Positions 24,606 to 35,827 of a stretch of DNA of 64,000 nucleotides are shown piece by piece (the first letter of the stretch is position 1; each line of letters begins with the position of its first letter). The notes under the pieces are model-generated. The model did no database searches and had not been told where the DNA came from. It was given only the letters and a program-made list of their open reading frames with translations. The stretch is from Terriglobia bacterium (GTDB taxonomy: Bacteria > Acidobacteriota > Terriglobia > Acidiferrales > UBA7541). Where the stretch lies: the NCBI GenBank assembly GCA_020072785.1, contig JAIQGG010000006.1, positions 1-64,000 of the forward strand. The letters are read 5' to 3'. The translations under genes and the position numbers were made by a program.

Positions 24606-25553
24606 TCAGGGAGCGTCCGCCGGCTGCGGGATCTTCTTTTCCCCGCGTAATTCCGCTTCCATGTCCACGATGTTGCTCTTCGCGAAGTCCTCGAAATATC
24701 CCCACGCCCCGTAGCGCTCTTTCAGCTGCGGAAGGACCGCATCCACGACGGCCGCGCCTTTCTTTTCCTGCCGCAGCTCGGCAGCCACCATCTGCCGCAG
24801 CCCTTCGATGTATTGCGCGAAGCCCGCCACATCTCCCGCGTTGCCCACGTCCCCGTGGCCCGGCACAAACGTCGCCGAAGGGTGGGCGCTGCCCAGCTTC
24901 GCCAGCGTCTCCAGCCACTTGCCGGCCGATGCGTCGATCAGGTTCGGCAGCATCTTGCGCCAGAAGAGATCTCCGCAGAAGACCACCTGCGCGTCCGGAA
25001 TTTCCACCACCGAATCGCCGCCCGTGTGCCCCGGGTAATAGCGCACGACAATCCGCCGCGCCCCGAGATACAGTTCCACGCTGCCGCCGTCGTACACCGC
25101 CTCCGGCGCTGTCAGCCCTTCCACCAGCGCCTTCTGCTCGGGCTTGATCTCCTTGCCGAAAAACTTCCGGTTCTCCGTGTGGATCCACGTGCGCACGTTG
25201 CGCTGCGCGAAGATCACCGCCCCGGCCTCCGCGAAGACGCCGTTCCCCGCCACGTGATCCAGATGGTAGTGCGTATTGATGACGAACTTGACCGGCAGCT
25301 TCGTCAGCTTGCGGATTTCTGCGAGCATCTGCCGCGCTGCTGCTGCGTTCTCGAACGTGTCGATCACCGCCACGCCGTCGTCGCCGATCACGAATCCGGC
25401 GTTGGCTCCCGCATCGCCTTTGGCGTCATCAATCGCTGCCCACACGTTTTGCCCCAGCGGTTTCAGGAGGAAGGGAGAGCCGGTGGGTGCCTGGGCGCGC
25501 GCGCCGCAAGCCAGCAGGAAGAACGCGATGGTTGCAAGTTTGAGGATGCGCAT
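24606..25553 (-). CDS. Secreted metallo-beta-lactamase-fold hydrolase
   Basis: 315 residues. The signal peptide MRILKLATIAFFLLACGARA ends near residue 20; the preceding Cys could also form a weak lipobox. The zinc motif HYHLDH (His95, His97, Asp99, His100) is followed by PGHTGGD, VVFCGD and FVPGHGDV, which supply the remaining metal ligands. The architecture fits the broad MBL superfamily (class B beta-lactamase-like, quinoprotein-relay MBL), but substrate cannot be assigned. Longer in-frame starts upstream lack a signal peptide and were rejected. Confidence 0.85.
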   Translation of the reverse strand: MRILKLATIAFFLLACGARAQAPTGSPFLLKPLGQNVWAAIDDAKGDAGANAGFVIGDDGVAVIDTFENAAAARQMLAEIRKLTKLPVKFVINTHYHLDHVAGNGVFAEAGAVIFAQRNVRTWIHTENRKFFGKEIKPEQKALVEGLTAPEAVYDGGSVELYLGARRIVVRYYPGHTGGDSVVEIPDAQVVFCGDLFWRKMLPNLIDASAGKWLETLAKLGSAHPSATFVPGHGDVGNAGDVAGFAQYIEGLRQMVAAELRQEKKGAAVVDAVLPQLKERYGAWGYFEDFAKSNIVDMEAELRGEKKIPQPADAP

Positions 25554-25621
25554 GGCCGCACATGCTACTACGGCCACGCCGCCCGCGCCACTGTCACCCC
25601 GCGCGCCTCGTTTGCCCGCCG

Positions 25622-26398
25622 CTACACGAAGAAACCCTGCGTCCGGCACTGCCGCACGATGCCCATGCGGCCGTCCGCGCCCGATTTCTGTTTCATCCGG
25701 TAAAGATGATTTTTCACCGTCTGTTCGGAGAGGCAAAATTGGCTGGCGATCTCCTTATTCGATAGCCCCTGCGCCAGCAGCGCGATGATCTGCTGCTCGC
25801 GCCGCGTGAATCCCAGCCGCTCGTGGATGCTCGCCGAGGGCAGCGTCACCGCCTCGCGCTCGAAGTAGCGGAACAGCAGCAGGCACAACTCGTGCGAACA
25901 GGCCGCGCCCCCGTCCCGTACCCTGCGCAGACCCTCCAGCACTTCCTCGGACGAGGCATCCCGGGGCAGATACCCGTTCACTCCCGCGCGCACGCACTGC
26001 AGAAACTCCATGTCTCCTCCGCGCATGCCGATCAGCAGGATGCGCACCTCGGGAGCCCGCACCCGGATCGCGCGAATCAGCGTCAGGTCCGCCGTCAGAT
26101 CCCCCCGCGAGCTCAGCACCAGAATTTCCGCCCGGGCTGCCAGCAGTTCTCCCGCCAAGTCCGCGTTCCCCGCTCCCAGTCCCACGATTTCGAATTCTTT
26201 GCGGTTGGCCAGCTTGCGCGCCAGCACTTCGCGCATCAGGCGGTTCTCCGCGGCCAGAAACAGCCGCGCGGCTTGCAGCGCTCGTAGTGTCGCAATCACC
26301 CTTCGCGCCGGGGCTTCGCGCGAGACCTTGCCTCCAAGCCGCTGTTCCTCCCGCGGAGAAGCGGATGGGATCAGCCCCGGTCGTGCGCCTGTACTCAT
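25622..26398 (-). CDS. LuxR/NarL-type regulator with degenerate receiver domain
   Basis: 258 residues; receiver-like domain (about 42-165) and C-terminal LuxR helix-turn-helix (about 197-245; RREQQIIALLAQGLSNKEIA, TVKNHLYRMK). In the receiver the phospho-acceptor Asp at the end of beta-3 is replaced (EILVLSSRGD, Ser96/Ser97), the acidic pair after beta-1 is AAEN, and the beta-5 Lys region reads GYLPRDAS. Phosphorylation is therefore unlikely. I chose the ATG at 26398 for its GGAGG; the frame is open to 26554. No partner kinase is nearby. Confidence 0.85.
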   Translation of the reverse strand: MSTGARPGLIPSASPREEQRLGGKVSREAPARRVIATLRALQAARLFLAAENRLMREVLARKLANRKEFEIVGLGAGNADLAGELLAARAEILVLSSRGDLTADLTLIRAIRVRAPEVRILLIGMRGGDMEFLQCVRAGVNGYLPRDASSEEVLEGLRRVRDGGAACSHELCLLLFRYFEREAVTLPSASIHERLGFTRREQQIIALLAQGLSNKEIASQFCLSEQTVKNHLYRMKQKSGADGRMGIVRQCRTQGFFV

Positions 26399-26782
26399 TC
26401 GCGATAACCTCCCCTCACTGGGCCTTTCCGCCAATCGCTCCCTGCGCCCAGGGCCAAAAATTAGACCCCCAGTGCAATCTCGAACCTGCAAGTCGCGCGC
26501 CGTCTCGTCACTCGTTTCTCGCTCCAGCAGCCCTGCTAACTCGTTGAAACGCAATGCTTCATGGCTGCCCTTCTACCTGGACCCCTGGCCATAAGTCCCG
26601 ATTCGGTACCCATCCCGCGCTTCTCTGTCGCTTTGGTACTGCTCACCCCGAATTAGGACTTGGCATTTGGAACTCCCTGCGCCGGCTAAACTCCGGGTAG
26701 AAACAAAAAGGGCGGATGGCTTTTGACCATCCGCCCTTCCTGTGTTTGGGGGGTTGGAGGAGATCGTTGGGCTTCCGCCCGT
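26399..26782. other. Intergenic region with terminator, between LuxR-type and TPR genes
   Basis: 384 bp. It contains the terminator of the minus-strand TPR gene (26708-26738) and the upstream region of the LuxR-type gene. No gene is evident. The N-terminal extension of the LuxR-type frame up to 26554 has no family similarity that I can see. Confidence 0.45.
26708..26738 (-). terminator. Intrinsic terminator after TPR gene
   Basis: Perfect 12-bp stem AAGGGCGGATGG / CCATCCGCCCTT with a 7-base loop. On the minus strand it is followed by a T-rich run (TTTGTTT), giving a strong terminator 45 bp past the TPR gene stop. Confidence 0.85.
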
Positions 26783-27244
26783 TTACGACTGGCCGAAGAT
26801 CCGCAGCGTCCGGTGCCGCAGGATGCCCAGTTGCCGGTTAATCGGATGCTTCCGGTTCAGGAACGTCAGGACCGGCGGGCGCCTTTCCGCCAGCCGGGTC
26901 AGGGCCATGTTCAGCCGCACGTCCCGCTGCGCGTACTTCAAGCCCGACTGCAGCGTTTCCACGGCGTCTTCGCGGCGCCCGGCGTTGGCGTACACCTCCG
27001 CCAGGTTCAGATACAGCTGCGCCTGATTCCGCTTCAGGCGCACCGCCGAATCGCACAGCTCTTCGGCCTCGGCCCATTTTTCTTCCGAGCGCGCCAGGAT
27101 CACTCCCAGATAGGACATGTAATAAGGATTGTTCTTTTCCAGTTCCAGCGCTCGCTGCATGTGCGGCAGTGCCTTCACCGGATAGTTGTCGCGCAGTAAC
27201 GTCAGACCCTGCTTGAATTCACGGAAGGCTTCCGTGTCCATCAT
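26783..27244 (-). CDS. Small tetratricopeptide-repeat protein
   Basis: 153 residues with about three TPR units between residues 8 and 115 (YPVKALPHMQRALELEKNNP, WAEAEELCDSAVRLKRNQ, REDAVETLQSGLKYAQRD). The basic C terminus (FLNRKHPINRQLGILRHRT) is unusual. No signal peptide, so a cytoplasmic scaffold is likely. The second Met (27241) is an alternative start. Stands alone, ending at a strong terminator. Confidence 0.75.
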   Translation of the reverse strand: MMDTEAFREFKQGLTLLRDNYPVKALPHMQRALELEKNNPYYMSYLGVILARSEEKWAEAEELCDSAVRLKRNQAQLYLNLAEVYANAGRREDAVETLQSGLKYAQRDVRLNMALTRLAERRPPVLTFLNRKHPINRQLGILRHRTLRIFGQS

Positions 27245-27337
27245 CCATGCACCTCAAGGAGTTCGCAATTTTGTGGAAACCCGCTGTCCGCCGCAACTCG
27301 GGGACGCGTTGCCGCCGCTAATTTCCAGCGAACTGTT

Positions 27338-27352
27338 GACCGCTTCGCGGTC
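27338..27352. repeat. Dispersed palindrome copy 4
   Basis: GACCGCTTCGCGGTC flanked by TT and A; first of a tandem pair. Confidence 0.85.
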
Positions 27353-27364
27353 ACCAAAACTGCC

Positions 27365-27379
27365 GACCGCTTCGCGGTC
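27365..27379. repeat. Dispersed palindrome copy 5
   Basis: GACCGCTTCGCGGTC; second of a pair, offset 27 bp from copy 4. Confidence 0.85.
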
Positions 27380-27506
27380 ACGCATACTGCTGTAGTGAAA
27401 TTAAACTCGGAAGCGCCGGAAATCTACTGACCGGACGGACAGTCCTGGGACAGCGGACCTGGCGTACGGGCGGGTAGAAGAGTCGCGGGGCCGCGCGAGT
27501 TGCGGC

Positions 27507-28808
27507 TTAGCCGCGCTGCGCCGCCGCCGCTGGAACACGGCTGGGGTAGATCGGGAAGCGCAGCGCCAGCTCCGCCACCTGCGCGCGTAGCTTCTTTTCG
27601 ATCTCCGCGTCGCCCAGATGCGAGAGCAGCTCGGTGATCCATGCGCCGATCGTCTCCATCTCCGGGGCGCGCATCCCCCGCGTGGTCACCGACGGGCTGC
27701 CCAGGCGGATGCCCCCCGCCTTCATCGGTGGCAGCGGATCGAAGGGAATCGAATTCTTGTTCACGGTGATCCCGGCGCGGTCCAGCGCCTTTTCGGCGTC
27801 CGTGCCGGTAATCCCCCGCGGGTGCAGTTCCACCAGGAAAAGATGATTGTCCGTGCCCCCGGTGACGATGCGGAAGCCGCCGCGCGCCACCGACTCCGCC
27901 AGCGCCTTGGCATTGACCACCACCTGCTTCTGGTACTCCACGAACGCCGGCTCCCTCGCCTCTTTCAGGCACACCGCTTTGGCCGCGATGGTGTGCACCA
28001 GCGGCCCGCCCTGGGTGCCGGGGAAGGTGAGCTTGTCCAGCTCCTTGGCGAACGCCGCTTTGCACAGCACCAGCCCGCCGCGCGGCCCGCGCAGCGTCTT
28101 GTGCGTCGTCGTCGAAACGAAGTCCGCGTGCGGCACCGGACTCGGATGCACTCCGGCGGCCACCAGCCCCGCGATGTGCGCCATGTCCACGAAGAACAGC
28201 GCCCCCACGGCCTTGGCGATCTTGCTCATGCGCTCGAACTCGATGATTCGCGAATAGGCGCTGGCCCCCGCGACGATCATCTTTGGCTTGTGCTCCTGCG
28301 CCAGCCGCTCCACTTCATCGTAATCGATCGTTTCCGTGTCCTGCTTCACTCCGTAGGCGATGAACTTGTACATCTTTCCCGAAAAATTCAGCGGGTGCCC
28401 GTGCGTCAGGTGCCCCCCGTGCGCCAGGTTCATCCCCAACACCGTGTCCCCCGGCTGCAGCACCGACATGTACACGGAAATGTTGGCCTGCGTCCCGGAG
28501 TGCGCCTGCACGTTGGCGTGCTCCGCGCCGAAAAGCTCTTTCGCGCGGTCGATCGCCAGTTGCTCCACCTTGTCCGCGTATTCGCAGCCCCCGTAGTAGC
28601 GCTTCCCGGGATAGCCCTCGGCGTACTTGTTGGTGAAGATCGAGCCCATGGCCTCCAGCACCGCTTCGGACACCAGGTTTTCCGAGGGGATCAGCTCCAG
28701 CCCCGTGGCCTGCCGCTTGGCCTCATCCCGCAGCAGCTCCGCAATCTCCGGGTCCACCGTGTTCAGCGGCCGCTGCATCCGTTCATTCGCTGCTGTCGTC
28801 TGGCTCAT
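27507..28808 (-). CDS. glyA: Serine hydroxymethyltransferase
   Basis: 433 residues; PLP enzyme interconverting serine and glycine with transfer of a one-carbon unit to tetrahydrofolate. The PLP lysine is Lys237 in [13 protein letters not shown]. Other signatures are [30 protein letters not shown] and [11 protein letters not shown]. The ATG at 28808 gives the family N terminus; ten further codons upstream are open but unlikely. It provides one-carbon units for the SAM cycle enzymes encoded later in the window. Confidence 0.96.
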   Translation of the reverse strand: MSQTTAANERMQRPLNTVDPEIAELLRDEAKRQATGLELIPSENLVSEAVLEAMGSIFTNKYAEGYPGKRYYGGCEYADKVEQLAIDRAKELFGAEHANVQAHSGTQANISVYMSVLQPGDTVLGMNLAHGGHLTHGHPLNFSGKMYKFIAYGVKQDTETIDYDEVERLAQEHKPKMIVAGASAYSRIIEFERMSKIAKAVGALFFVDMAHIAGLVAAGVHPSPVPHADFVSTTTHKTLRGPRGGLVLCKAAFAKELDKLTFPGTQGGPLVHTIAAKAVCLKEAREPAFVEYQKQVVVNAKALAESVARGGFRIVTGGTDNHLFLVELHPRGITGTDAEKALDRAGITVNKNSIPFDPLPPMKAGGIRLGSPSVTTRGMRAPEMETIGAWITELLSHLGDAEIEKKLRAQVAELALRFPIYPSRVPAAAAQRG

Positions 28809-28828
28809 GTCCCGTTGGCTCCTGGGTG

Positions 28829-28850
28829 GGACAGGCATTCTTGCCTGTCC
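28829..28850. repeat. Hairpin upstream of glyA
   Basis: GGACAGGCA-ttct-TGCCTGTCC, a perfect 9-bp stem 20 bp upstream of the glyA start, in the transcribed leader. A related GGCAGGAATGCC element lies at about 32577-32588. Confidence 0.55.
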
Positions 28851-28926
28851 TTCTTACTTAGCCCGCATTTCTCGCAACAATCACGCTGTAGGGGCGGGGC
28901 CCCGACTGCTGTCCGGGGCAAGCAAG

Positions 28927-28969
28927 CCCCGCCCGCCGAAGCATGAGCACGCTTGCCTGTTCCGGCGCT
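28927..28969. repeat. 43-bp direct repeat, copy A
   Basis: Shares 42 of 43 bases with 29037-29079; the core reads GCATGAGCACGCTTGCCTG. Offset 110 bp between copies. Confidence 0.75.
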
Positions 28970-29036
28970 CCCGGCGCTATGCCCTCTTCTATTCTTCCCT
29001 CTGCGTTCTCTGCGTCTCTGCGTTATCTTTCTCTTC

Positions 29037-29079
29037 CCCCGCCCGCCGCAGCATGAGCACGCTTGCCTGTTCCGGCGCT
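29037..29079. repeat. 43-bp direct repeat, copy B
   Basis: Second copy of the 43-bp repeat, one mismatch (A to C in CCGAAGC / CCGCAGC). Confidence 0.75.
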
Positions 29080-29173
29080 ATCCCGGTTTACAACCCACCG
29101 GAAAAAATCTCTCCAACCCCTCTCCGTAACGGGCATGGCAACATCTTGCGTCCGTCCTCGTGAGAAATCCGGG

Positions 29174-29644
29174 TTAGCCGCGCTCGTTCTTTTCAATCAG
29201 CGTAATCTCATCAATGCGCCGCTGGTGCCGCCCGCCCGCATACGCCGTGCTCAGGAACACCTGCACCATCTCCAGCGCCAGATCCTCCGTGATGATCCGC
29301 CCACCCAGCGCCAGCACGTTGGCGTCGTTGTGTTCCCGCGAAAGCCGCGCCGTGAGCACGTCGTGCGCCACCGCCGCGCGGATCCCCGTCACCTTGTTCG
29401 CCGCGATGGACATCCCGATCCCCGTGCCGCACACCAGGATCCCCATGTCGCTCGTCCGCGCCATTACCCGCTCGCCCACCGCCAGCGCATAATCCGGATA
29501 GTCCACCGACTCCTCGGACCACGTCCCGGTGTCGTCCACGAAATAACCGCTCTCCTCCAGAAATTTGCGAATGAACTCTTTGACTGGATACCCGGCGTGG
29601 TCCGCGCCCAGCGCAATCCGCGGCTTCGATGTAGGCTCTGCCAT
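29174..29644 (-). CDS. rpiB: Ribose-5-phosphate isomerase B
   Basis: 156 residues; RpiB/LacAB sugar isomerase interconverting ribose-5-phosphate and ribulose-5-phosphate in the pentose phosphate pathway. GADHAGYPVKE, the catalytic Cys72 in VCGTGIGMSIAANK, and HNDANVLALGGR are all present. The ATG at 29644 gives the normal N terminus. Same strand as glyA downstream, but separated by the repeat region. Confidence 0.94.
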   Translation of the reverse strand: MAEPTSKPRIALGADHAGYPVKEFIRKFLEESGYFVDDTGTWSEESVDYPDYALAVGERVMARTSDMGILVCGTGIGMSIAANKVTGIRAAVAHDVLTARLSREHNDANVLALGGRIITEDLALEMVQVFLSTAYAGGRHQRRIDEITLIEKNERG

Positions 29645-29783
29645 GGGGTGGCTCACTGCGAATTCTATCGGACTGCGCCGGGACGCGCAATCCACCCCTC
29701 GGCTCTCCCGCTGCGCTTCAAGACTGATATCATCGTCGGCCCGCTCCTATATGATTGTCGGCGGCGGAAAGAAAGGCGGTTGG

Positions 29784-30701
29784 ATGGGGTTGCGCATTCT
29801 CGATGGCGGGCTGGGGACGGAGCTGGCCAGCCGCGGTTGCGACATCAGCGACTCGTTGTGGTCGGCGCGGGTGCTCTTGGAACAACCGGAAGTGATCGAG
29901 GGCGTGCACTTCGACTATCTGCGCGCGGGGGCGGAGTGCATCACAACCGCCAGCTACCAGGTTTCGTTCCAGGGCTTTGCCAGGGCAGGCCTCGGCCGGG
30001 AGGAGACGATTCGGGCCTTGCGGGAGTCGGTTGCTGTGGCGCGGAGGGCTCGCGGCAGGTTTCAGGCGGCGCAGCCGCACGGGCGCGTGCCGCTGATCGC
30101 CGCATCCGTGGGGCCGTATGGAGCCTCGCTGGGCGACGGCTCGGAGTACCACGGAAATTACAACTGCAGCGCGGCGGAATTGCTGGCGTTTCATGAAGAG
30201 CGCCTGAACGTGCTCATCGAAACGCGGCCGGATATCCTGGCCTGCGAAACGATTCCGTCTTGGGAAGAAGCCGAAGTGATCCTCCGCGTCCTGCGGCGGC
30301 ATCCCGGCGTCCCGGCGTGGTTTTCGTTCACCTGCCGCGACGCGCTGCACACCGCGCATGGCGAACCCTTGCGCGAGTGCGCGCAACGCCTCGATCCGGA
30401 GAGCGTGGTCGCGGCCATCGGCGTCAATTGCATCGCCCCGCACCTGGCGGCGCCGCTCATCTCCGAAATTCGCGCCGTATCGGCAAAGCCCGTTGTCGTC
30501 TATCCCAACTCCGGCCAGAAATGGGACGCGGTCCAGCGTTGCTGGCGGGGCGATAAAGCGCAAACCGGCATCGCCGCGCTGGCCTCGCAGTGGTACGCCG
30601 CCGGCGCGCGCTGGATCGGCGGCTGCTGCGGAACCCGCCCCGAGGATATCGCCGGCATCCGCGCCGCTCTCCCGCGCAAACTCCCCCAGCAAGCTTCCTA
30701 G
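29784..30701 (+). CDS. mmuM: Homocysteine S-methyltransferase
   Basis: 305 residues; zinc-dependent enzyme transferring a methyl group from S-methylmethionine or SAM to homocysteine. It starts MGLRILDGGLGTEL; the zinc cysteines are Cys216 (GVNC) and Cys281/Cys282 (GGCCGTRP). AAAGGCGG upstream supports the ATG at 29784; an in-frame ATG at 29751 is possible. Functionally it fits with metK and ahcY further along. Donor specificity is inferred from the MmuM-like family only. Confidence 0.9.
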   Translation: MGLRILDGGLGTELASRGCDISDSLWSARVLLEQPEVIEGVHFDYLRAGAECITTASYQVSFQGFARAGLGREETIRALRESVAVARRARGRFQAAQPHGRVPLIAASVGPYGASLGDGSEYHGNYNCSAAELLAFHEERLNVLIETRPDILACETIPSWEEAEVILRVLRRHPGVPAWFSFTCRDALHTAHGEPLRECAQRLDPESVVAAIGVNCIAPHLAAPLISEIRAVSAKPVVVYPNSGQKWDAVQRCWRGDKAQTGIAALASQWYAAGARWIGGCCGTRPEDIAGIRAALPRKLPQQAS

Positions 30702-32561
<1,860 letters not shown>

Positions 32562-32684
32562 GATCCGCCGGGGCGGGCAGGAATGCCTCTCCCGCTTTTG
32601 CGCGACGCCCCGTTCCTTTCAGGAAACAGCGCCCGCGCTGCGGCTCGACGTCATCCCGCGCGCGGTGGTAGCTTGAAGAGGAAC

Positions 32685-33104
32685 ATGCTAAACCTTCTTC
32701 CCATCTTCGGCGGCAAGCCCGGACGCGCCACGGCGCGCAAATCCTCCTCCCAGCGCGGCGATGGCCGCCTCAAGGCCATCGTCGTGACCGTGCTTCTGGT
32801 TGCGGGGGCCTACACCTGCTTCAAAGTCATCCCCATCTACATGAATGAATACCAGCTCCAGGACAAGATGCAGGAAGTGGCGCGCTTCGCCACGGTGAGC
32901 CACAGGACCGACGACGAGCTGCGCGATACCATCTGGCAGGAGATTCAGGACCTGGGCATCCCCGCGCGCAAGGAAGACATCAAAATCGAGAACACCGGGC
33001 GCTACGCCAAGATTACCGTGGATTACTCGGTGCCGCTGGATCTGATTTTCTACCACGGCGAATTGCATTTCTCTCCTTCCAGCGATAATAAATCGCTGAC
33101 CTGA
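32685..33104 (+). CDS. Small membrane protein, DUF4845-like
   Basis: 139 residues. A basic N terminus is followed by one membrane helix (about 30-48) and an alpha/beta extramembrane part (YQLQDKMQEVARFA, IENTGRYAKITVDYSVPLDL). Size and layout resemble DUF4845/pseudopilin-like single-pass proteins; this is a resemblance, not a firm assignment. AGAGGAAC precedes the ATG at 32685. It lies between proS and the PBP gene on the same strand. Confidence 0.7.
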   Translation: MLNLLPIFGGKPGRATARKSSSQRGDGRLKAIVVTVLLVAGAYTCFKVIPIYMNEYQLQDKMQEVARFATVSHRTDDELRDTIWQEIQDLGIPARKEDIKIENTGRYAKITVDYSVPLDLIFYHGELHFSPSSDNKSLT

Positions 33105-33199
33105 GGCGGCCTGGCGGGGGCCATCCTCAGCAGGCAGCTTGTCTTTCCTAGAGCGTTCACTTGCGAGACAATAAAGATTCTGTCTCCGGGAGATAGGCG

Positions 33200-35827
33200 T
33201 TGCGCATCCGCTTGCAGAAAAGTTTCTGGACCTCCGCGTTCGGCCTGACCTTTCTGGGCCTGTTCTTCGCTGCATTTCTTACCGGCGCGGGCGTCTTTAC
33301 CTACTACTCGATCAGGTATTCCCGGATGATCGACGAACGCCTCGCCGGCGGCGTGCTGCAGAACACCACGCAGATCTTTTCCTCCCCGGTGCGCCTCGCC
33401 CCGGGCCAGCAGATAGGTCCCGACGAGCTGGCCACCTACCTGCAACGCGTGGGCTACCGAAGCGTAGCGAGCGATGGTTCTCTCGGCCAGTACACCGTGC
33501 AGGGCGCCTCCATCGACATCCGCCCCTCGCGGCTTTCCTACTTCGGCGCGGGAAATGCCCTGCGGGTCACCTTTGTGGGCAACACCATCCGCTCGATCCG
33601 GCCGCTGGCGGGGGGCGGGGAGCTGCCCAGCGCGGAGATCGAGCCCGAGCTGATCACCAATCTGTTTGACAGCGCGCGCGAGAAACGCCGCATGGTGCGC
33701 TACGACGATCTGCCCCCGGTGCTGGTGAACGCCATCCTTTCCGCGGAGGACAAGCGCTTCTTCGAGCACCCCGGCTTCGATCCGGTGCGCATCATGGGCG
33801 CGGCTTGGGCCGACCTGCGCCACAAATCGCACCTGCAGGGCGCGAGCACGCTGACCATGCAGGTGGCGCGCAGTTTTTTCTTCACCACCGAGCGCACCTG
33901 GCGGCGCAAGCTCGCCGAGACGATGGTGGCGCTCAAGCTCGAACAGCGCTTTTCCAAGAAGGAAATCTTCGAGCTGTACACCAACGAGGTCTATCTCGGC
34001 AATCGTGGCAGCTTCGCCATCCATGGCTTCGGCGAGGCCAGCCTGGCCTATTTCGGCAAGGATATCCGCCAGCTTACTGCCGGCGAAGCCGCCTATCTCG
34101 CGGGCATCATCCGCGCCCCGAACTATTATTCCTCCGCCGACCGCCGCCCGGAGCGCGGGGTGCAGGCGCGCGACCGCGTGCTTACGCAGATGGCGGAGAA
34201 CAATTACCTGAGCGCAGAAGAAATGCAGGCGGCGCGGCAGGCGCCGCTGAAGATCCTGCGCGGGGCGGCCACGGGGAGCGAGGCCGCGTATTTCGTGGAC
34301 ATGGTGAAGGACCACTTGCTCGAGAAATTCTCCGAGACCGAACTGCTTGCGCAGAATTTCCGCGTCTATACCACGCTGGATCCGGCGCTGCAGCGCGCCG
34401 CGGGCGCCGCCGTGGATGCGGGCATGAAAAACGTGGATGAACTGCTGGCCAAGCGCTATGCGGCCTGGAAGAAGGAGCAGAAGAAGAAGGGCAGCCACGA
34501 ACCGGTGCCGCAGGCGCAAGTGGCGCTAGTGGCGCTGGACCCGCGCACCGGGGAGATCAAGGCGCTCATCGGAGGGCGCGACTACGGGCAGAGCCAGCTG
34601 AACCACGCGCTGGCGCACCGCCAGCCGGGCTCGGCGTTCAAACCCTTTGTCTACGCGGCGGCGTTCGACAACGCGGTGGACGGGGTGAGCCCCATCGTTA
34701 CCCCGGCGACGACCATCGTGGACGAGCCGACGACGTTTGAATTCGACGGGAAAGAGTACACTCCCAACAATTTCGGGGAGAAATTCATGGGCACGGTCAC
34801 GGTGCGCGACGCGCTGACCAATTCGCTGAACGTGGCCACCATCAAGGTAGCCGAACTGATCGGCTACGGGCGGGTGGTGCAGGTGGCGCGGCAGATGGGC
34901 CTGGGCACGAACATCCAGGCGACCCCCGCGGTGGCCCTCGGCGCTTACGAGATGACGCCTATCGATGTCGCGGCCGGTTACACGGCGTTCGCCACCGGGG
35001 GCGTGCGCGCGGAGCCGGAATTTCTGCGCAGCGTGGTACGGGCCGATGGCGCGATGGTCGAGAAATTCACGCCGCAGACGCACGCCGTGCTGGACCCGCG
35101 CGTCGCCTATCTCGTCACCAGCGTCCTGCAGGACGTGCTGAACAAAGGCACGGGCGCCGGTGTGCGCGCCCGCGGATTTACGCTGCCTGCGGCGGGGAAG
35201 ACCGGGACGTCGCGCGACGGCTGGTTCGCCGGCTTCACTTCCAACCTCCTGTGCATCGTGTGGATCGGCTTCGACGACAACCGCGACCTGGGGCTTCCCG
35301 GCGGCAACACCGCCGCGCCCATCTGGGCGGACTTCATGATTCGCGCCACGGCCATGCCCGCGTATCGCGATGTCAAGGAATTCACCCCGCCCGAGGGGGT
35401 CGCCAGCGTGGCCATCGACCCGGACACGCTGCAGATGGCCACCCCGCAGTGCCCGGTGACGCGTACCGAAGTCTATCTCGCGGGCACTGCGCCCACCGAG
35501 TTCTGCGAGCGCCACGGCGGCGCGCATCTCTTCAACACGCTGCCCCCGGCCTCTTCGCTCTCGCATGTGTTTGGCGGCGCGCCTGACACGCAACAGAATC
35601 CGGCGGGGGCTGCGCCGCCCGTTGCCGCCGTGCCCCACGCGCCAGGCAGCACTGGGGGAGCCCTGCCGCCCGCAGCCGCCGTGCCGGTTACTTCGCATCC
35701 CGCGAGCACCGACCCGGCCGCGAAGGACGAGAAGAAAAAAGGGCCACTGCAGAAGCTTTTTGGTATCTTTGGGGGTGGGAAGAAGTCTCCCGATAAGCCC
35801 AAGCGGGAGAAAGGAGATTCGCCATGA
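33200..35827 (+). CDS. mrcB: Class A penicillin-binding protein (PBP1b-like)
   Basis: 875 residues; bifunctional peptidoglycan synthase. One N-terminal membrane anchor (about 12-38); a UB2H-like region; GT51 glycosyltransferase with ILSAEDKRFFEHPG (about 179-192) and GASTLTMQVAR; transpeptidase with SxxK in PGSAFKPF (Ser near 476), SLN, and KTGTS (near 666). The C-terminal tail is Pro/Ala-rich and then Lys-rich. TTG start with GGGAG upstream. The stop overlaps the next gene's ATG. Confidence 0.93.
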   Translation: MRIRLQKSFWTSAFGLTFLGLFFAAFLTGAGVFTYYSIRYSRMIDERLAGGVLQNTTQIFSSPVRLAPGQQIGPDELATYLQRVGYRSVASDGSLGQYTVQGASIDIRPSRLSYFGAGNALRVTFVGNTIRSIRPLAGGGELPSAEIEPELITNLFDSAREKRRMVRYDDLPPVLVNAILSAEDKRFFEHPGFDPVRIMGAAWADLRHKSHLQGASTLTMQVARSFFFTTERTWRRKLAETMVALKLEQRFSKKEIFELYTNEVYLGNRGSFAIHGFGEASLAYFGKDIRQLTAGEAAYLAGIIRAPNYYSSADRRPERGVQARDRVLTQMAENNYLSAEEMQAARQAPLKILRGAATGSEAAYFVDMVKDHLLEKFSETELLAQNFRVYTTLDPALQRAAGAAVDAGMKNVDELLAKRYAAWKKEQKKKGSHEPVPQAQVALVALDPRTGEIKALIGGRDYGQSQLNHALAHRQPGSAFKPFVYAAAFDNAVDGVSPIVTPATTIVDEPTTFEFDGKEYTPNNFGEKFMGTVTVRDALTNSLNVATIKVAELIGYGRVVQVARQMGLGTNIQATPAVALGAYEMTPIDVAAGYTAFATGGVRAEPEFLRSVVRADGAMVEKFTPQTHAVLDPRVAYLVTSVLQDVLNKGTGAGVRARGFTLPAAGKTGTSRDGWFAGFTSNLLCIVWIGFDDNRDLGLPGGNTAAPIWADFMIRATAMPAYRDVKEFTPPEGVASVAIDPDTLQMATPQCPVTRTEVYLAGTAPTEFCERHGGAHLFNTLPPASSLSHVFGGAPDTQQNPAGAAPPVAAVPHAPGSTGGALPPAAAVPVTSHPASTDPAAKDEKKKGPLQKLFGIFGGGKKSPDKPKREKGDSP

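Larger units (their letters stand above)
27245..27506. other. Intergenic region with two dispersed palindromes
   Basis: 262 bp between the TPR gene and glyA, both on the minus strand. It contains two perfect GACCGC-TTC-GCGGTC copies 27 bp apart (27338-27352 and 27365-27379). Nothing else recognised. Confidence 0.5.
28809..29173. other. Repeat-rich intergenic region between glyA and rpiB
   Basis: 365 bp. It contains a 9-bp hairpin (28829-28850), a large GC-rich stem (28892-28900 with 28926-28934) and two copies of a 43-bp direct repeat (28927-28969 and 29037-29079). No coding potential is convincing. Confidence 0.55.

Noticed and set aside
26399-26554. Upstream extension of the LuxR-type gene
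   Set aside because: ATG at 26398 has GGAGG; the extension has no similarity to receiver domains.
27338-27379. CRISPR array
   Set aside because: Only two short palindromes with one 12-bp gap; no array of regular spacers and no cas genes.
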